Assembly (NCBI GenBank): GCA_016217665.1
Contig: JACRHF010000057.1
Span: 1 to 38,133, forward strand
DNA from: Nitrospirota bacterium
Lineage (GTDB): Bacteria; Nitrospirota; 9FT-COMBO-42-15; HDB-SIOI813
Direction of reading: 5' to 3'
Length of the DNA: 38,133 bases
Positions within the stretch are counted from its first letter, which is position 1, and every line of letters begins with the position of its first letter. Shown one piece after another: positions 23,947 to 32,403 of the stretch. Under the pieces are notes generated by a model. It saw only the letters and a list, made by a program, of their open reading frames with translations, did no database searches and was not told the DNA's origin. The translations under genes were made by a program, and so were the position numbers.

Positions 23947-24780
23947 CTATGCATAGGCATGCAGCCCCGGCAGCACGAAACTGACCCCCCAGTAAAGGAA
24001 TATGACGGCAAGAAACCCGATGATAGAAAAGTAGGCCGTCTTCCTGCCGCGCCAGCCCCGTACCAGCCTTCCATGGAAATAACCCGCATAGATAAACCAC
24101 ACAATCAGGGACCAGGTCTCTTTCGGGTCCCAGCTCCAGTATCCCCCCCAGGCATAATTGGCCCAGATGGCCCCCAGGATAATCCCGAGTGTGACAAAAG
24201 GGAATCCTATCGCGATAAACTTATAATTCAGGTCATCCAGGAGCTCCGAATTGGGGAATCTGTCAAAGAAGGATGGTTTGACCCGATGTTCTGCGCGTTC
24301 TTTCAGCAGATAGAGGATGCCGATCCCAAAGGCGATTGCAAAACTTGCATAGCCGACAAATGTTGTGATTACATGGAGTATCAACCAGTTACTCTGCAAG
24401 GCCGGTATCAGTGGCTCTATCGCCTGATATCTATAGGGTAACATGGCTGCTGCACCCATCGCAAGGAAGGCGAGAGTGACAATAACAGCCCCCACGACCC
24501 TCAACTTGTTGGAATACTTCAGCTCGATGGCGATATAACCCATAACCACTAACCAGGATAACAGGACCATGGTCTCATACAGATTTGCATAGGGGGCCCT
24601 CCCTGTTTCAATGGTCCTGACAATCAGGGTTGCTGTATTCACAAGCCAGCCGATGATGGTCAGGGCAAATGCCAAATGGCCGATCCCCTCTTTCTTCAGT
24701 GCCATGTAGAATATATAGCAGCAGGCTGCGGCTAAATAAACCCACAACAGGATATCCGAGAGAAAAAATGAGTTGAACAT
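23947..24780 (-). CDS. ccsA: Cytochrome c heme lyase component CcsA/ResC
   Basis: A 277-residue membrane protein of System II cytochrome c assembly, which moves heme to the outside and, with ResB, attaches it to CXXCH motifs. It has eight or so hydrophobic helices. The tryptophan-rich WWD heme-handling motif is at residues 206-228 (WANYAWGGYWSWDPKETW). Candidate heme-ligand histidines are H136 and H236. It lies 24 bp downstream of resB in the same orientation. The gene carries no unusual features apart from the repeat pair after its stop. Confidence 0.94.
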   Translation of the reverse strand: MFNSFFLSDILLWVYLAAACCYIFYMALKKEGIGHLAFALTIIGWLVNTATLIVRTIETGRAPYANLYETMVLLSWLVVMGYIAIELKYSNKLRVVGAVIVTLAFLAMGAAAMLPYRYQAIEPLIPALQSNWLILHVITTFVGYASFAIAFGIGILYLLKERAEHRVKPSFFDRFPNSELLDDLNYKFIAIGFPFVTLGIILGAIWANYAWGGYWSWDPKETWSLIVWFIYAGYFHGRLVRGWRGRKTAYFSIIGFLAVIFLYWGVSFVLPGLHAYA

Positions 24781-24804
24781 AAGTTGCTACCTCCTGTCTT
24801 AATC

Positions 24805-26199
24805 TTAGAAAGACTCTAAGATCCCTTTCATCTCCTTCTCAAAACCAAATGCATCTTTATTGGCAAGACCCCCAAGGTATATGATGGCGCTCTTCTCCGA
24901 TGGCTCGATCCTGATCCACAGTCTTCTGTGGAAGATGAAAAAAGATATGAACAGACCTGCCATCAGAAAAGCACTTCCGACCCATACTAAATTGACACCA
25001 GGGTCTTTCGCCATCTGCAGACCTGAGTACTGCGGGGCCCGGTAGTCAGCTAACACAAAATCATATTTGGACTTGTCTATCGGAAACATGCCTTGCAACT
25101 TTGGATCATAAAACAGCCAGGGTGTTGCTATGGTCTGTCCCCCTTCCACGATCTCAAGTTGAATGGCCGGGTTTTCATGCTCAGGAGACTGGGCGTATAC
25201 CTGCTTTGTCTTGGGATCATAGGCAAAATGGGATACAAAATTGGTTATCGTCAATCGTAAGTCAGCCCCCTTTATCTCCTTCGCCTTCCTGAAGTCCAGG
25301 ACCTCTTCAGTCACCACCTTTCCGCTCTTTTTATCTGTGATGCGGATCAGTGCCTTATCAATCCGGTCCCATGCCATTCCGTAACTGCTCTGGTAGAACC
25401 AGACCCCTTTATATTGCAGGGGGTCATTCACCTGAATGGTCTTTGTCATGACCTTCTTCTCTTTATCTATTATAGACAGTTTGCTGAAATAATCCTTAAC
25501 CCCGCCCTTTTCATTATAATCTATCCAGAATTTATCCAGTACTAAGTAAAAATCTCCCTGGGGGATATAGAGAGGGGTCCCTTCATAAACAGGATAGAAG
25601 GTCCTGTACCCTATTGCACTGCTGATCACCGTGCCCGAGAGGATGATAAAGATGCTGATATGTGTCAGTGTAGAACCCAGCCTCCCGATCCTCCCTTTGG
25701 CGGCAAAGATGGAGATCCCCTTGGGGCCATTTTCCATCCAGAGTTTGTATTGATGCCCTTTTAGAATGGCTAAGGTCTTATGTTTAGCCTCTTCAGCGGT
25801 CCCCTGGAATTTAATGACAGTACTGTTTTTGAAGTTCTGGACCAGGTTATGGGTAAAATCACAGTCTACAACATAATAGGCCCTCCATATGGTGGGGAGC
25901 CTCTTTGAGAGACAAACTGCAAGATTAATCGCCAGGAGGGCCAGGAGCAGTGTAAACCACCAGCTATGATAGACATTGGGAAGGCTGAGGAGATTAATCC
26001 AGTAATACCACTTCTCCCCGTACCGTGTTATGTATTCCTGCGGGTCGAGTCCCTGCTCTATAATGGTTCCCGAGATAGAGCCGGCTGCTAACAGGAAAAA
26101 GACTACGACCGCTAACTTTACAGAGCTTAGAAAGTCATAGACTTTTTGGAAGACACCCCTCGGTTTGGATTCCGCTTCTGTCTGTACTACTGTCTCCAC
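24805..26199 (-). CDS. resB: ResB/Ccs1-type cytochrome c assembly protein
   Basis: A 464-residue ResB-family membrane protein. Three N-terminal transmembrane segments lie at about residues 25-45, 75-95 and 170-195. A large periplasmic domain with the typical FKNSTVIKF, GSTLTHISIFIILSG and KGVWFYQSSYG segments follows, then a final helix near residue 410. It partners CcsA in heme export and ligation. The start is GTG 26199 because an in-frame TAG lies directly before it; no strong ribosome site is visible. It heads the long minus-strand directon of cytochrome c and carbohydrate genes. Confidence 0.92.
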   Translation of the reverse strand: METVVQTEAESKPRGVFQKVYDFLSSVKLAVVVFFLLAAGSISGTIIEQGLDPQEYITRYGEKWYYWINLLSLPNVYHSWWFTLLLALLAINLAVCLSKRLPTIWRAYYVVDCDFTHNLVQNFKNSTVIKFQGTAEEAKHKTLAILKGHQYKLWMENGPKGISIFAAKGRIGRLGSTLTHISIFIILSGTVISSAIGYRTFYPVYEGTPLYIPQGDFYLVLDKFWIDYNEKGGVKDYFSKLSIIDKEKKVMTKTIQVNDPLQYKGVWFYQSSYGMAWDRIDKALIRITDKKSGKVVTEEVLDFRKAKEIKGADLRLTITNFVSHFAYDPKTKQVYAQSPEHENPAIQLEIVEGGQTIATPWLFYDPKLQGMFPIDKSKYDFVLADYRAPQYSGLQMAKDPGVNLVWVGSAFLMAGLFISFFIFHRRLWIRIEPSEKSAIIYLGGLANKDAFGFEKEMKGILESF

Positions 26200-26320
26200 C
26201 TATTTATAGTTACCTGGCACCTTTCAATCTGAGATCCCTTTCAACCATCCCTGAACACAATGGAAACAGATACGTGCATCTCCCTCTGCGTTAGCCTGTG
26301 GCTGAAATTGCAGTAGGTCC

Positions 26321-26350
26321 AGCATAAACCATGCCGGGTATTCTTGTCAA
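26321..26350 (-). promoter_or_regulatory. Probable promoter of the resB directon
   Basis: On the minus strand, TTGACA (26345-26350) and TATGCT (26321-26326) are 18 bp apart. This gives a leader of about 115 nt before resB, in which I see no recognisable riboswitch. Confidence 0.5.
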
Positions 26351-26435
26351 GGCAGGCCGTCAGGCTTGTCGGGCTTTATTGACTCCCTCTTGCCGAATCT
26401 GTTACCCTACAAACAAGGTGTGGAGGGCTTGAGCC

Positions 26436-27443
26436 GTGAAGATAGACCGCAATCGTGTCATGGGCATCATCCTCATCATCGTTTCGGTCCTCAGCTTATA
26501 TGGTGTCCATTTAGTATTCCGGCCTTTCTATCAGTCTATGCTCTGGGCCTTGATCATAGGGGTTACCTTCTGGCCCATCTATGGTTGGGTGCGCGGCCTT
26601 GCGGGTAGGCGGTCTTCTGTAAGCTCCCTGATTGTTGTCACAGGGGTCATCCTCTTTTTCCTTGTCCCGGCAATACTGGTTATCAGGTCCCTGGTTCACC
26701 AGGTTGCCTATGCCTATGAGGCCATACAACCGCTGATGCCTGAGATTATAGAGAAGGCAGGACACTATCTCCCTTTTAAGGATGTGGCCATCCAGGAATC
26801 CATCACTGAAGGCCTCAGGGAGTCCAGAAAGGCCATCGTGGGTTATCTGAGTTCAGCCACCGGAAATATCCTCTCTATCTTGTTTCAGTTGGCAGTGACT
26901 GTTCTTCTCCTCTTTTTTATCTTCCGTGATGGTGAGGGCCTGCTTGAGAAAATAAAGGGGGCCTCTCTGATACCGGACCGGGATATGGATATCTTTATAA
27001 AGGAGACAGGCGAGGTCATCCGGGCTGTCATCTATGGGGTTATTATCACGGCGATGATTCAGGGGCTATTGGGAGGGATAGGATTCTGGCTAACCGGACT
27101 CCCGGCGCCGGTCCTGTTTGGGACCCTCATGTTTATCCTGGCGATTGTTCCTTTTGGCGGGACCCCGCTGATATGGCTTCCTGCCGCCCTCTGGTTAATA
27201 TACAGCGGGAGGACAGGGAAGGGGATTTTCCTGATGGCGTGGGGCGTGCTCGTGATCAGCATGATCGATAATTTCTTAAGGCCCTACTTCATCAGTAAAC
27301 GGTTGGGCTTTCATGTCATCCTGACGTTTATAGGGATCGTTGGCGGCATGATGGCCTTTGGATTTATCGGGATATTCCTAGGGCCCCTTTTATTGGCCAT
27401 CTCTCTCAGGCTATTTGAGATGTATCTTAAGGTGGAGACATAG
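26436..27443 (+). CDS. AI-2E family (PF01594) membrane permease
   Basis: A 335-residue polytopic protein of the AI-2E/PerM family with about eight hydrophobic segments and the family-typical C-terminal blocks [20 protein letters not shown] and [18 protein letters not shown]. Family functions vary (autoinducer-2 export, Na+/H+ antiport, or unknown), so no substrate is assigned. The start is GTG 26436 with GGAGGG about 8 nt upstream. The stop is one base from the next gene's ATG (TAGGATG), so translation is probably coupled to the DUF255 gene. Confidence 0.88.
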   Translation: MKIDRNRVMGIILIIVSVLSLYGVHLVFRPFYQSMLWALIIGVTFWPIYGWVRGLAGRRSSVSSLIVVTGVILFFLVPAILVIRSLVHQVAYAYEAIQPLMPEIIEKAGHYLPFKDVAIQESITEGLRESRKAIVGYLSSATGNILSILFQLAVTVLLLFFIFRDGEGLLEKIKGASLIPDRDMDIFIKETGEVIRAVIYGVIITAMIQGLLGGIGFWLTGLPAPVLFGTLMFILAIVPFGGTPLIWLPAALWLIYSGRTGKGIFLMAWGVLVISMIDNFLRPYFISKRLGFHVILTFIGIVGGMMAFGFIGIFLGPLLLAISLRLFEMYLKVET

Positions 27444-27444
27444 G

Positions 27445-29505
27445 ATGGAATATCAATATACGAACCGGCTGATCCATGAGACCAGCCCTTATCTCCTTCA
27501 ACATGCCCACAATCCGGTGGAGTGGTATCCGTGGGGGGATGAGGCCTTCAGAAAGGCGGGGGAGGAGGACAAACCAATACTCCTGAGCATAGGGTATTCT
27601 GCCTGTCACTGGTGCCATGTCATGGAGGAAGAGTCTTTTGAGAATGAAGAGATTGCCGCTGTCATGAACCTGAATTTTATCAATATAAAGGTGGACCGGG
27701 AAGAGAGGCCTGATATAGATGATGTCTATCAGTATGCTGTACAGCTCTTTGGCGGGAACGGAGGGTGGCCCCTGACGATCTTCCTGACCCCTGAAGGGAA
27801 GCCCTTCTTTGGCGGGACCTACTTCCCTCCGCAGGAAAGGCATGGCCTTAAAGGTCTCCCGGAGGTCCTCCTCACTGTCGCCGGCGCCTATCATGACAGG
27901 AGAAGGGAGATAGAGGCAACCACCTCAGAGGTCATAGGTATCCTGAACAGACTCGCTGACAGAGTCCCGTCAGGGAAAGAGATGAACCCCGGGGACATTG
28001 ATAATGCGGCGTCGCGGCTCCTCAGGCATTATGATCCCTCTCACGGCGGTTTCGGTACAGCGCCCAAGTTTCCAAACACGACCCAGTTGTCCCTTCTCCT
28101 TAGATACTATCAGCGGACCGGCGATCCCCTTGCCCTGCAGACCGTAAAAGATACCCTCCGTTATATGGCGGGAGGTGGGATATACGACCAGTTAGGCGGA
28201 GGATTCCACCGCTATGCCATTGATGAGCGATGGCTCATCCCGCATTTTGAGAAGATGCTCTATGATAATGCCCTATTGTCCCGGATCTATCTTGATGCCT
28301 ATAAGATTACCAGGGAACCCTTTTATAAAGAGATTGCAGAGGAGATCTTAAGGTACCTCCTGCGTGAGATGTGCCATCCTGATGGCGGATTCTATTCCTC
28401 TCAGGACGCGGACAGTGAGGGGGCAGAGGGTAAGTTCTTTCTATGGTCTCAGGAAGAGATGCAATCCATCCTCGGTGAGGATGCCGAGGTGGTCTGCCGG
28501 TTCTATGGCATTACTGAAGAAGGAAGTTTTGAGGGGAGGAATGTCCTTCATGCAGACCGTGGGTTAAAGGCCCTCTCCCATGAGTTTGGGCTTCCGGAAG
28601 AGGATATCCGGAATATCCTGAAGAGGGGAAAAGAACAATTATTCCTTTCACGGGAGCAGAGGGTTAAGCCCTTTCGGGACACCAAGATTATCACGGGATG
28701 GAATGGGCTTGTCATTTCTGCGTTGATAGAGGCCTACCAGACGACCGGAGGGGGGCTGTATCTTGATGCCGCAAGGAGGACACTCGCCTTTGTGAGAGAT
28801 CGTCTGTTTAGAGATGGGGTGCTTTTTCATGTGTGGAAGGATGGAACGGTCAAGGTGAACGGAGACCTCACTGACTATGTCTTCATGACTGCGGCGGCCC
28901 TGGATATGTTTGAGGCCACCTTTGATGAGGGGTATCTGTTATGGGCAGAGGGGCTGACGGAATCCTTGACAGACCTTTTCCGGGACAGTGAACAGAACGG
29001 CTTCTATCATACAGCAGGGGGGGCTGAAATCCTTTTTTACAGGTTAAAGACCGGGAATGACCAGTCGCTTCCATCCGGGAATGCCGTGGCATCCACAAAT
29101 CTCCTCAGACTCTCCGCCTACAGGGATCACAGCCGGTATCGGACCATGGCCGAACAACTGATCCGCCTGTTTTATGACGATGCCATAGAGGCCCCGTTCA
29201 ATTATCCGAGCCTCCTCTCGTCTGCATATTCCTGCGCCGCGGGGATGAAGGAGATTACAATCGTTGGGAACCGGAATAGTGATGAGTTAAAAGAGTGGCT
29301 AATGCGGCTTGGAGAGATGTATCTGCCTGACAAGGTGGTCTATTTAGTCGATGATGCCCAAAAGGGGGATAGTATCCCCTCCTTTGCGAGAGACAAGAGG
29401 AGGAAGGATGACAAAATTACTGTCTATATATGCCGGAACTTTACCTGCTCTAAGCCGCTCACGAAATGGCAGGATATAGAAGGAGTTCTTTTGCACGCTG
29501 ATTAG
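27445..29505 (+). CDS. DUF255/YyaL (SPATA20-like) thioredoxin-domain protein
   Basis: A 686-residue protein with an N-terminal thioredoxin-like domain and a C-terminal alpha/alpha-barrel like that of N-acylglucosamine 2-epimerases and glycosidases. The N-terminus [31 protein letters not shown] is family-typical in its HNPVxWYPWG part. The redox-like motif [10 protein letters not shown] has C54 and C57. FGGTYFPP and [10 protein letters not shown] follow. The cellular function of the family is not established. ATG 27445 is preferred over an upstream in-frame ATG at 27415, which would overlap the AI-2E gene and add non-conserved residues. Confidence 0.92.
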   Translation: MEYQYTNRLIHETSPYLLQHAHNPVEWYPWGDEAFRKAGEEDKPILLSIGYSACHWCHVMEEESFENEEIAAVMNLNFINIKVDREERPDIDDVYQYAVQLFGGNGGWPLTIFLTPEGKPFFGGTYFPPQERHGLKGLPEVLLTVAGAYHDRRREIEATTSEVIGILNRLADRVPSGKEMNPGDIDNAASRLLRHYDPSHGGFGTAPKFPNTTQLSLLLRYYQRTGDPLALQTVKDTLRYMAGGGIYDQLGGGFHRYAIDERWLIPHFEKMLYDNALLSRIYLDAYKITREPFYKEIAEEILRYLLREMCHPDGGFYSSQDADSEGAEGKFFLWSQEEMQSILGEDAEVVCRFYGITEEGSFEGRNVLHADRGLKALSHEFGLPEEDIRNILKRGKEQLFLSREQRVKPFRDTKIITGWNGLVISALIEAYQTTGGGLYLDAARRTLAFVRDRLFRDGVLFHVWKDGTVKVNGDLTDYVFMTAAALDMFEATFDEGYLLWAEGLTESLTDLFRDSEQNGFYHTAGGAEILFYRLKTGNDQSLPSGNAVASTNLLRLSAYRDHSRYRTMAEQLIRLFYDDAIEAPFNYPSLLSSAYSCAAGMKEITIVGNRNSDELKEWLMRLGEMYLPDKVVYLVDDAQKGDSIPSFARDKRRKDDKITVYICRNFTCSKPLTKWQDIEGVLLHAD

Positions 29506-29556
29506 GCATATTGTTGACTTTATGAGGATTTTTGTGCCCAGATGTTTATTTTCCTA

Positions 29557-29586
29557 TTGCAAAAAATATCTTATGCATGCTATAAA
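29557..29586 (+). promoter_or_regulatory. Probable promoter of the porin and PstS-like genes
   Basis: TTGCAA (29557-29562) and TATAAA (29581-29586) with an 18-bp spacer give a leader of about 85 nt that ends in the strong ribosome site AAGGAGGAGG before ATG 29680. Confidence 0.45.
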
Positions 29587-29679
29587 GAAGCCGATGTAAT
29601 GTTCTGCCAGCAAGTACCGCATCTCTGAGAAAGTTCCATAAAACAATCTTTCAGTAAATCTTAAGGAGGAGGGGTCATT

Positions 29680-30741
29680 ATGAAGAAGAGGGTTATGGGT
29701 GGATTAATTTTGCTGATCTCAATCTTGCTCTTAAATGGGCAGAGTAGTCATGCCTTTGAACTCAATGGATTTACCGATGTCTCCTTCAACAAGAGTACAA
29801 AAGATAGGGTAGGCGAGTCCCGGAATGGGAATTTTGCCTTTGGTACGCTGGACCTCTATCTCGCCCAGACCATGGACGACATTGATATCCTGGTAGAGCT
29901 GGTGGTGGAGGAGGGGGATGTGCTCGATTTAGAGAGGGTCTCCCTGGGATACACCTTCAGTGATGCCCTGAGGCTTCGGATTGGGAGATTCCACACCCCG
30001 CTCGGCTTCTGGAATACGGCCTATCACCATGGGGTCCAGCTTCAGCCGACCATTGAGCGGCCGGAATTTCTCAAGTTTGAGGATGAGGGGGGTATCCTGC
30101 CTGTCCATGTTGTCGGGGTCTATGCCTCCGGCAAGGTTGGTACGCCAGTCGGGGTGTTGGAATATGGCGCCATGTTAGGCAACGGGCCGAAGATTACAAA
30201 TGAAGGAGGACGGAATGTACTCGATCCCAATAATATCTCAGACAACAATCCCGGCAAGGCCATAGCCTTTAATGCGGCCTTATCTCCTGCAGCCGTGGGG
30301 GGTCTTAAAGTCGGCGTATCCGGGCATATTGCAGAGGTAAGAAGTGATAGCGCAGTATTAACTCCTGTAGAAGTAGATCAAACCATACTCAGCGCAGATG
30401 TGGTCTACACTATCGCCAATGTGGATATCGCCGGTGAGTACTTTTCTATCAAGGATAAGGATCCCAGTACAGATAAAGATTATACCAACAGTGCATACTA
30501 TGGCCTGATTACTTATACGTATAAGGAAAAATGGATTCCGTATCTGATGTATGAAAATAAGGCCATTAAAGAGGCCGACCCTTATCTCATTTCTCTTGGT
30601 TCTTTGGATACAGAAGAGACCACAGCCGGACTTCGCTACAATATCAATTACAGGAGTTCTTTGAAGGGCGAATATAGAAAAATCACGGATGGTGGTGTCG
30701 AATGGAATGAATATGCAGCCCAATGGGCCCTTGCATTCTAA
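29680..30741 (+). CDS. Outer-membrane beta-barrel porin-like protein
   Basis: A 353-residue exported protein. It has a clear signal peptide ending in SSHA, then alternating beta-strand patterns throughout (for example LRLRIGRFHTPLGFWNTAYHHG) and a C-terminal phenylalanine (QWALAF), the usual outer-membrane insertion signal. The motif RIGRFHTPLGFW is typical of OprP/Phor-like and DcaP-like porins. The gene directly precedes a short PstS-like protein gene, an arrangement often seen for phosphate-related outer-membrane/periplasm pairs. Phosphate as substrate is inferred only. Confidence 0.8.
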   Translation: MKKRVMGGLILLISILLLNGQSSHAFELNGFTDVSFNKSTKDRVGESRNGNFAFGTLDLYLAQTMDDIDILVELVVEEGDVLDLERVSLGYTFSDALRLRIGRFHTPLGFWNTAYHHGVQLQPTIERPEFLKFEDEGGILPVHVVGVYASGKVGTPVGVLEYGAMLGNGPKITNEGGRNVLDPNNISDNNPGKAIAFNAALSPAAVGGLKVGVSGHIAEVRSDSAVLTPVEVDQTILSADVVYTIANVDIAGEYFSIKDKDPSTDKDYTNSAYYGLITYTYKEKWIPYLMYENKAIKEADPYLISLGSLDTEETTAGLRYNINYRSSLKGEYRKITDGGVEWNEYAAQWALAF

Positions 30742-30788
30742 TGAATCTAAGATAAAAAAATTTGAGATGTTAAATAGGAGGTAGAGAT

Positions 30789-31235
30789 ATGAACAATAGG
30801 GTGAGATGGGGGGTAGCGGTTGGGTTTATGGTGTTACTGCTGTGGGGTAATGCCTATGCCATAGCCAGGGAACTCGCTATCGTCTCTAATAAAGATTTTC
30901 CATTAAATACCATCACTGTCGCAAAGGTGAAAGAGATTTATCTTGGTGAAAAGCTGACCGAGGGGAGTGTTAAATTAAAACCTATGGAGCACAATGACGA
31001 GGTGTTAAAAAAGAGATTTATAGAGAAGGTTATGGGGAGTTCGATAGATGGGTACAAGGCGTACTGGATCAAGAAATTCTTCCAGGAAGGGATTATACCC
31101 CCCACGAACAAGGCCTCTTCTGCAGATGTACTCCAGGCGGTTGCTCAGACCAGCGGAGGTATAGGTTATGTGTGGGCAGATGAGGTTAAGGATGATGGCG
31201 TTAAGGTGCTGCTGAAGGTAGAAGTGGGAAATTAA
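30789..31235 (+). CDS. Short PstS-like (phosphate-type) periplasmic binding-domain protein
   Basis: A 148-residue exported protein with a signal peptide (about residues 1-25). Its domain resembles the C-terminal part of PstS-like proteins (FPLNTITVAKVKEIYLGE, AYWIKKFFQEG, GGIGYVWADEV). It is too short for a full two-lobed binding protein. These small PBP-like proteins commonly accompany porins, and their ligand is not known with certainty. GGAGG precedes ATG 30789. The MITE-like element at 31237 begins right after the stop. Confidence 0.78.
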   Translation: MNNRVRWGVAVGFMVLLLWGNAYAIARELAIVSNKDFPLNTITVAKVKEIYLGEKLTEGSVKLKPMEHNDEVLKKRFIEKVMGSSIDGYKAYWIKKFFQEGIIPPTNKASSADVLQAVAQTSGGIGYVWADEVKDDGVKVLLKVEVGN

Positions 31236-31236
31236 G

Positions 31237-31430
31237 GATGACGGCTTCGTAAAAAAGTCTCGACAGCGGACGGCTTTGTAAAAAGTCCATATGCAAGGCG
31301 CGCAAATCCTGAGGAGTGAGGCGTACATTTTCAGGTACGCCTCAATGACGAAGGATGCAGCGCAACGCCGCACGACCCATTGCATTTACTTCGCAGCAAT
31401 GGGTAACCGCTTTTTACAAAGCCGTCAAGG
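31237..31430. mobile_element. MITE-like element with terminal inverted repeats
   Basis: Perfect 17-bp inverted ends lie at 31269-31285 and 31410-31426, bounding 158 bp. A degenerate extra copy of the left end is at 31237-31259. Inside are two hairpins: 31317-31326 with 31335-31344 (10 bp) and 31376-31383 with 31396-31403 (8 bp). No transposase is encoded. It resembles dispersed non-autonomous elements, and its right end supplies the stop codon of the radical SAM gene. Confidence 0.75.
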
Positions 31431-32303
31431 ATAGGTCTCTGAAGGGAGAGACGCAATCTCCTGAACCTTCCCGGCAATAAAGTTTAGTTCATCCTCAGAG
31501 AGCGGGGTGACATCATCCTCAGCAGGTGGTCTTGCAGCAGTATATATCTGGACAAGCCTTACCCGGCCTCCACGCACTGTCAGTCTTTTAAGTAATTGGC
31601 AATAGTGCTCTATCTCCTCTCCCTGCGGAGGCTGGTTGTTGATCCTGTTAAAACAACTCTGGATGACAATAGGGTGTCTCTGCGCTGTAGCGATTAAATT
31701 GCGGACGATATCGCCAAAGGGGATACGGGTCCGTGAGGTCCTCCTGTAGCAGGCATCACTCCCTGCATCGAGCTTTGCCCAGACCTCTCCATTGTTCTGA
31801 TACAGGATATCGAGTGCATCCTGGACCTTTGGGCGGTTGAGGCCGGAGGCATTGGTTATCAAGACGACCTTTATATCCCCGTAACACCCCTCCCTGACCT
31901 TCAATATTTCTTCAATCACCTTGTAGAAGCAGGGGACCATGGTCGGCTCGCCGTCTCCCGATATGGCTATATCCGATAGATGTCTTAGTTTAGCGGGTAT
32001 CTTGTCAAAGGGGGGGAGAGAAAAGATCCTTCCTGTCTTAACGAGGTCTAAGGTCTCTTTTAACTCACGGGAGATCCGGGGGATGTCGCCAGGAAAAGGG
32101 GACAGATTTATTTTCCCGTCAAGGGAAAATAAATCTGTCCCCTTTTCCTGGTTCCTCTCCACCTGACAGTAGATGCAATTAAAATTACAAACCTTATCCG
32201 GATTAAGATTGATGCCTACGGAGATTCCCTTAGATCGTCTTGAGAGGACAGGATAGACATATCTATTCTCCTGAAATGAGCGGCTATGCTGTGTGTAAGG
32301 CAT
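31425..32303 (-). CDS. Radical SAM protein (COG0731/wyosine-like) with an in-frame palindromic insert
   Basis: A 292-residue radical SAM enzyme. The [4Fe-4S]-SAM motif CNFNCIYC has C39, C43 and C46. SGDGEPTM is the glycine-rich SAM-binding stretch and VLITNASG a later strand. The overall pattern fits the COG0731 group, related to the tRNA wyosine enzyme TYW1 but without a flavodoxin domain. The reaction is unknown. Residues 52-72, six positions after the last cluster cysteine, are encoded by a 63-bp perfect palindrome and are probably extra to the fold. ATG 32303 is preferred. An upstream in-frame TTG at 32339 overlaps the -35 box of the apparent promoter, which would make this transcript nearly leaderless. 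Confidence 0.87.
   Translation of the reverse strand: MPYTQHSRSFQENRYVYPVLSRRSKGISVGINLNPDKVCNFNCIYCQVERNQEKGTDLFSLDGKINLSPFPGDIPRISRELKETLDLVKTGRIFSLPPFDKIPAKLRHLSDIAISGDGEPTMVPCFYKVIEEILKVREGCYGDIKVVLITNASGLNRPKVQDALDILYQNNGEVWAKLDAGSDACYRRTSRTRIPFGDIVRNLIATAQRHPIVIQSCFNRINNQPPQGEEIEHYCQLLKRLTVRGGRVRLVQIYTAARPPAEDDVTPLSEDELNFIAGKVQEIASLPSETYP
32089..32151. repeat. 63-bp perfect palindrome inside the radical SAM gene
   Basis: Arms 32089-32117 and 32123-32151 are perfectly complementary over 29 bp around a 5-base loop (GTCAA). The length is exactly 21 codons. The core reads GGGGACAGATTTATTTTCCC on the plus strand. It is translated without a stop as QEKGTDLFSLDGKINLSPFPG on the minus strand, in two joined blocks. 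It resembles dispersed REP-like sequences seen intergenically in many bacteria. Confidence 0.95.
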
Positions 32304-32309
32304 GACATC

Positions 32310-32339
32310 AGAATAGCCCGTAGGGCCTCGATGTGTCAA
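32310..32339 (-). promoter_or_regulatory. Probable promoter of the radical SAM gene
   Basis: TTGACA (32334-32339) and TATTCT (32310-32315) are 18 bp apart on the minus strand. The expected start falls at or next to ATG 32303, suggesting a leaderless mRNA. Confidence 0.45.
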
Positions 32340-32350
32340 GCCGTCGCAGA

Positions 32351-32385
32351 GCCCCCCCTTTATTAAAGGGGGGGAAGGGGGGATT
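32351..32385. repeat. C-run/G-run palindromic repeat, copy E
   Basis: A C-run, TTTATTAAA, then two G-runs and GGATT. It is the same family as at 6174-6222, placed between the radical SAM gene and the nrdJ stop. Confidence 0.8.
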
Positions 32386-32403
32386 AATCCCCTGGGAATT
32401 CCC

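Noticed and set aside
26366-26608. Plus-strand 80-residue ORF before and across the AI-2E gene start
   Set aside because: It is out of frame with the clear AI-2E coding region and has no recognisable features.
31005-31385. 126-residue minus-strand ORF across the PstS-like gene and the MITE
   Set aside because: It is antisense to a recognisable gene and built half from repeat DNA; no domain is seen.
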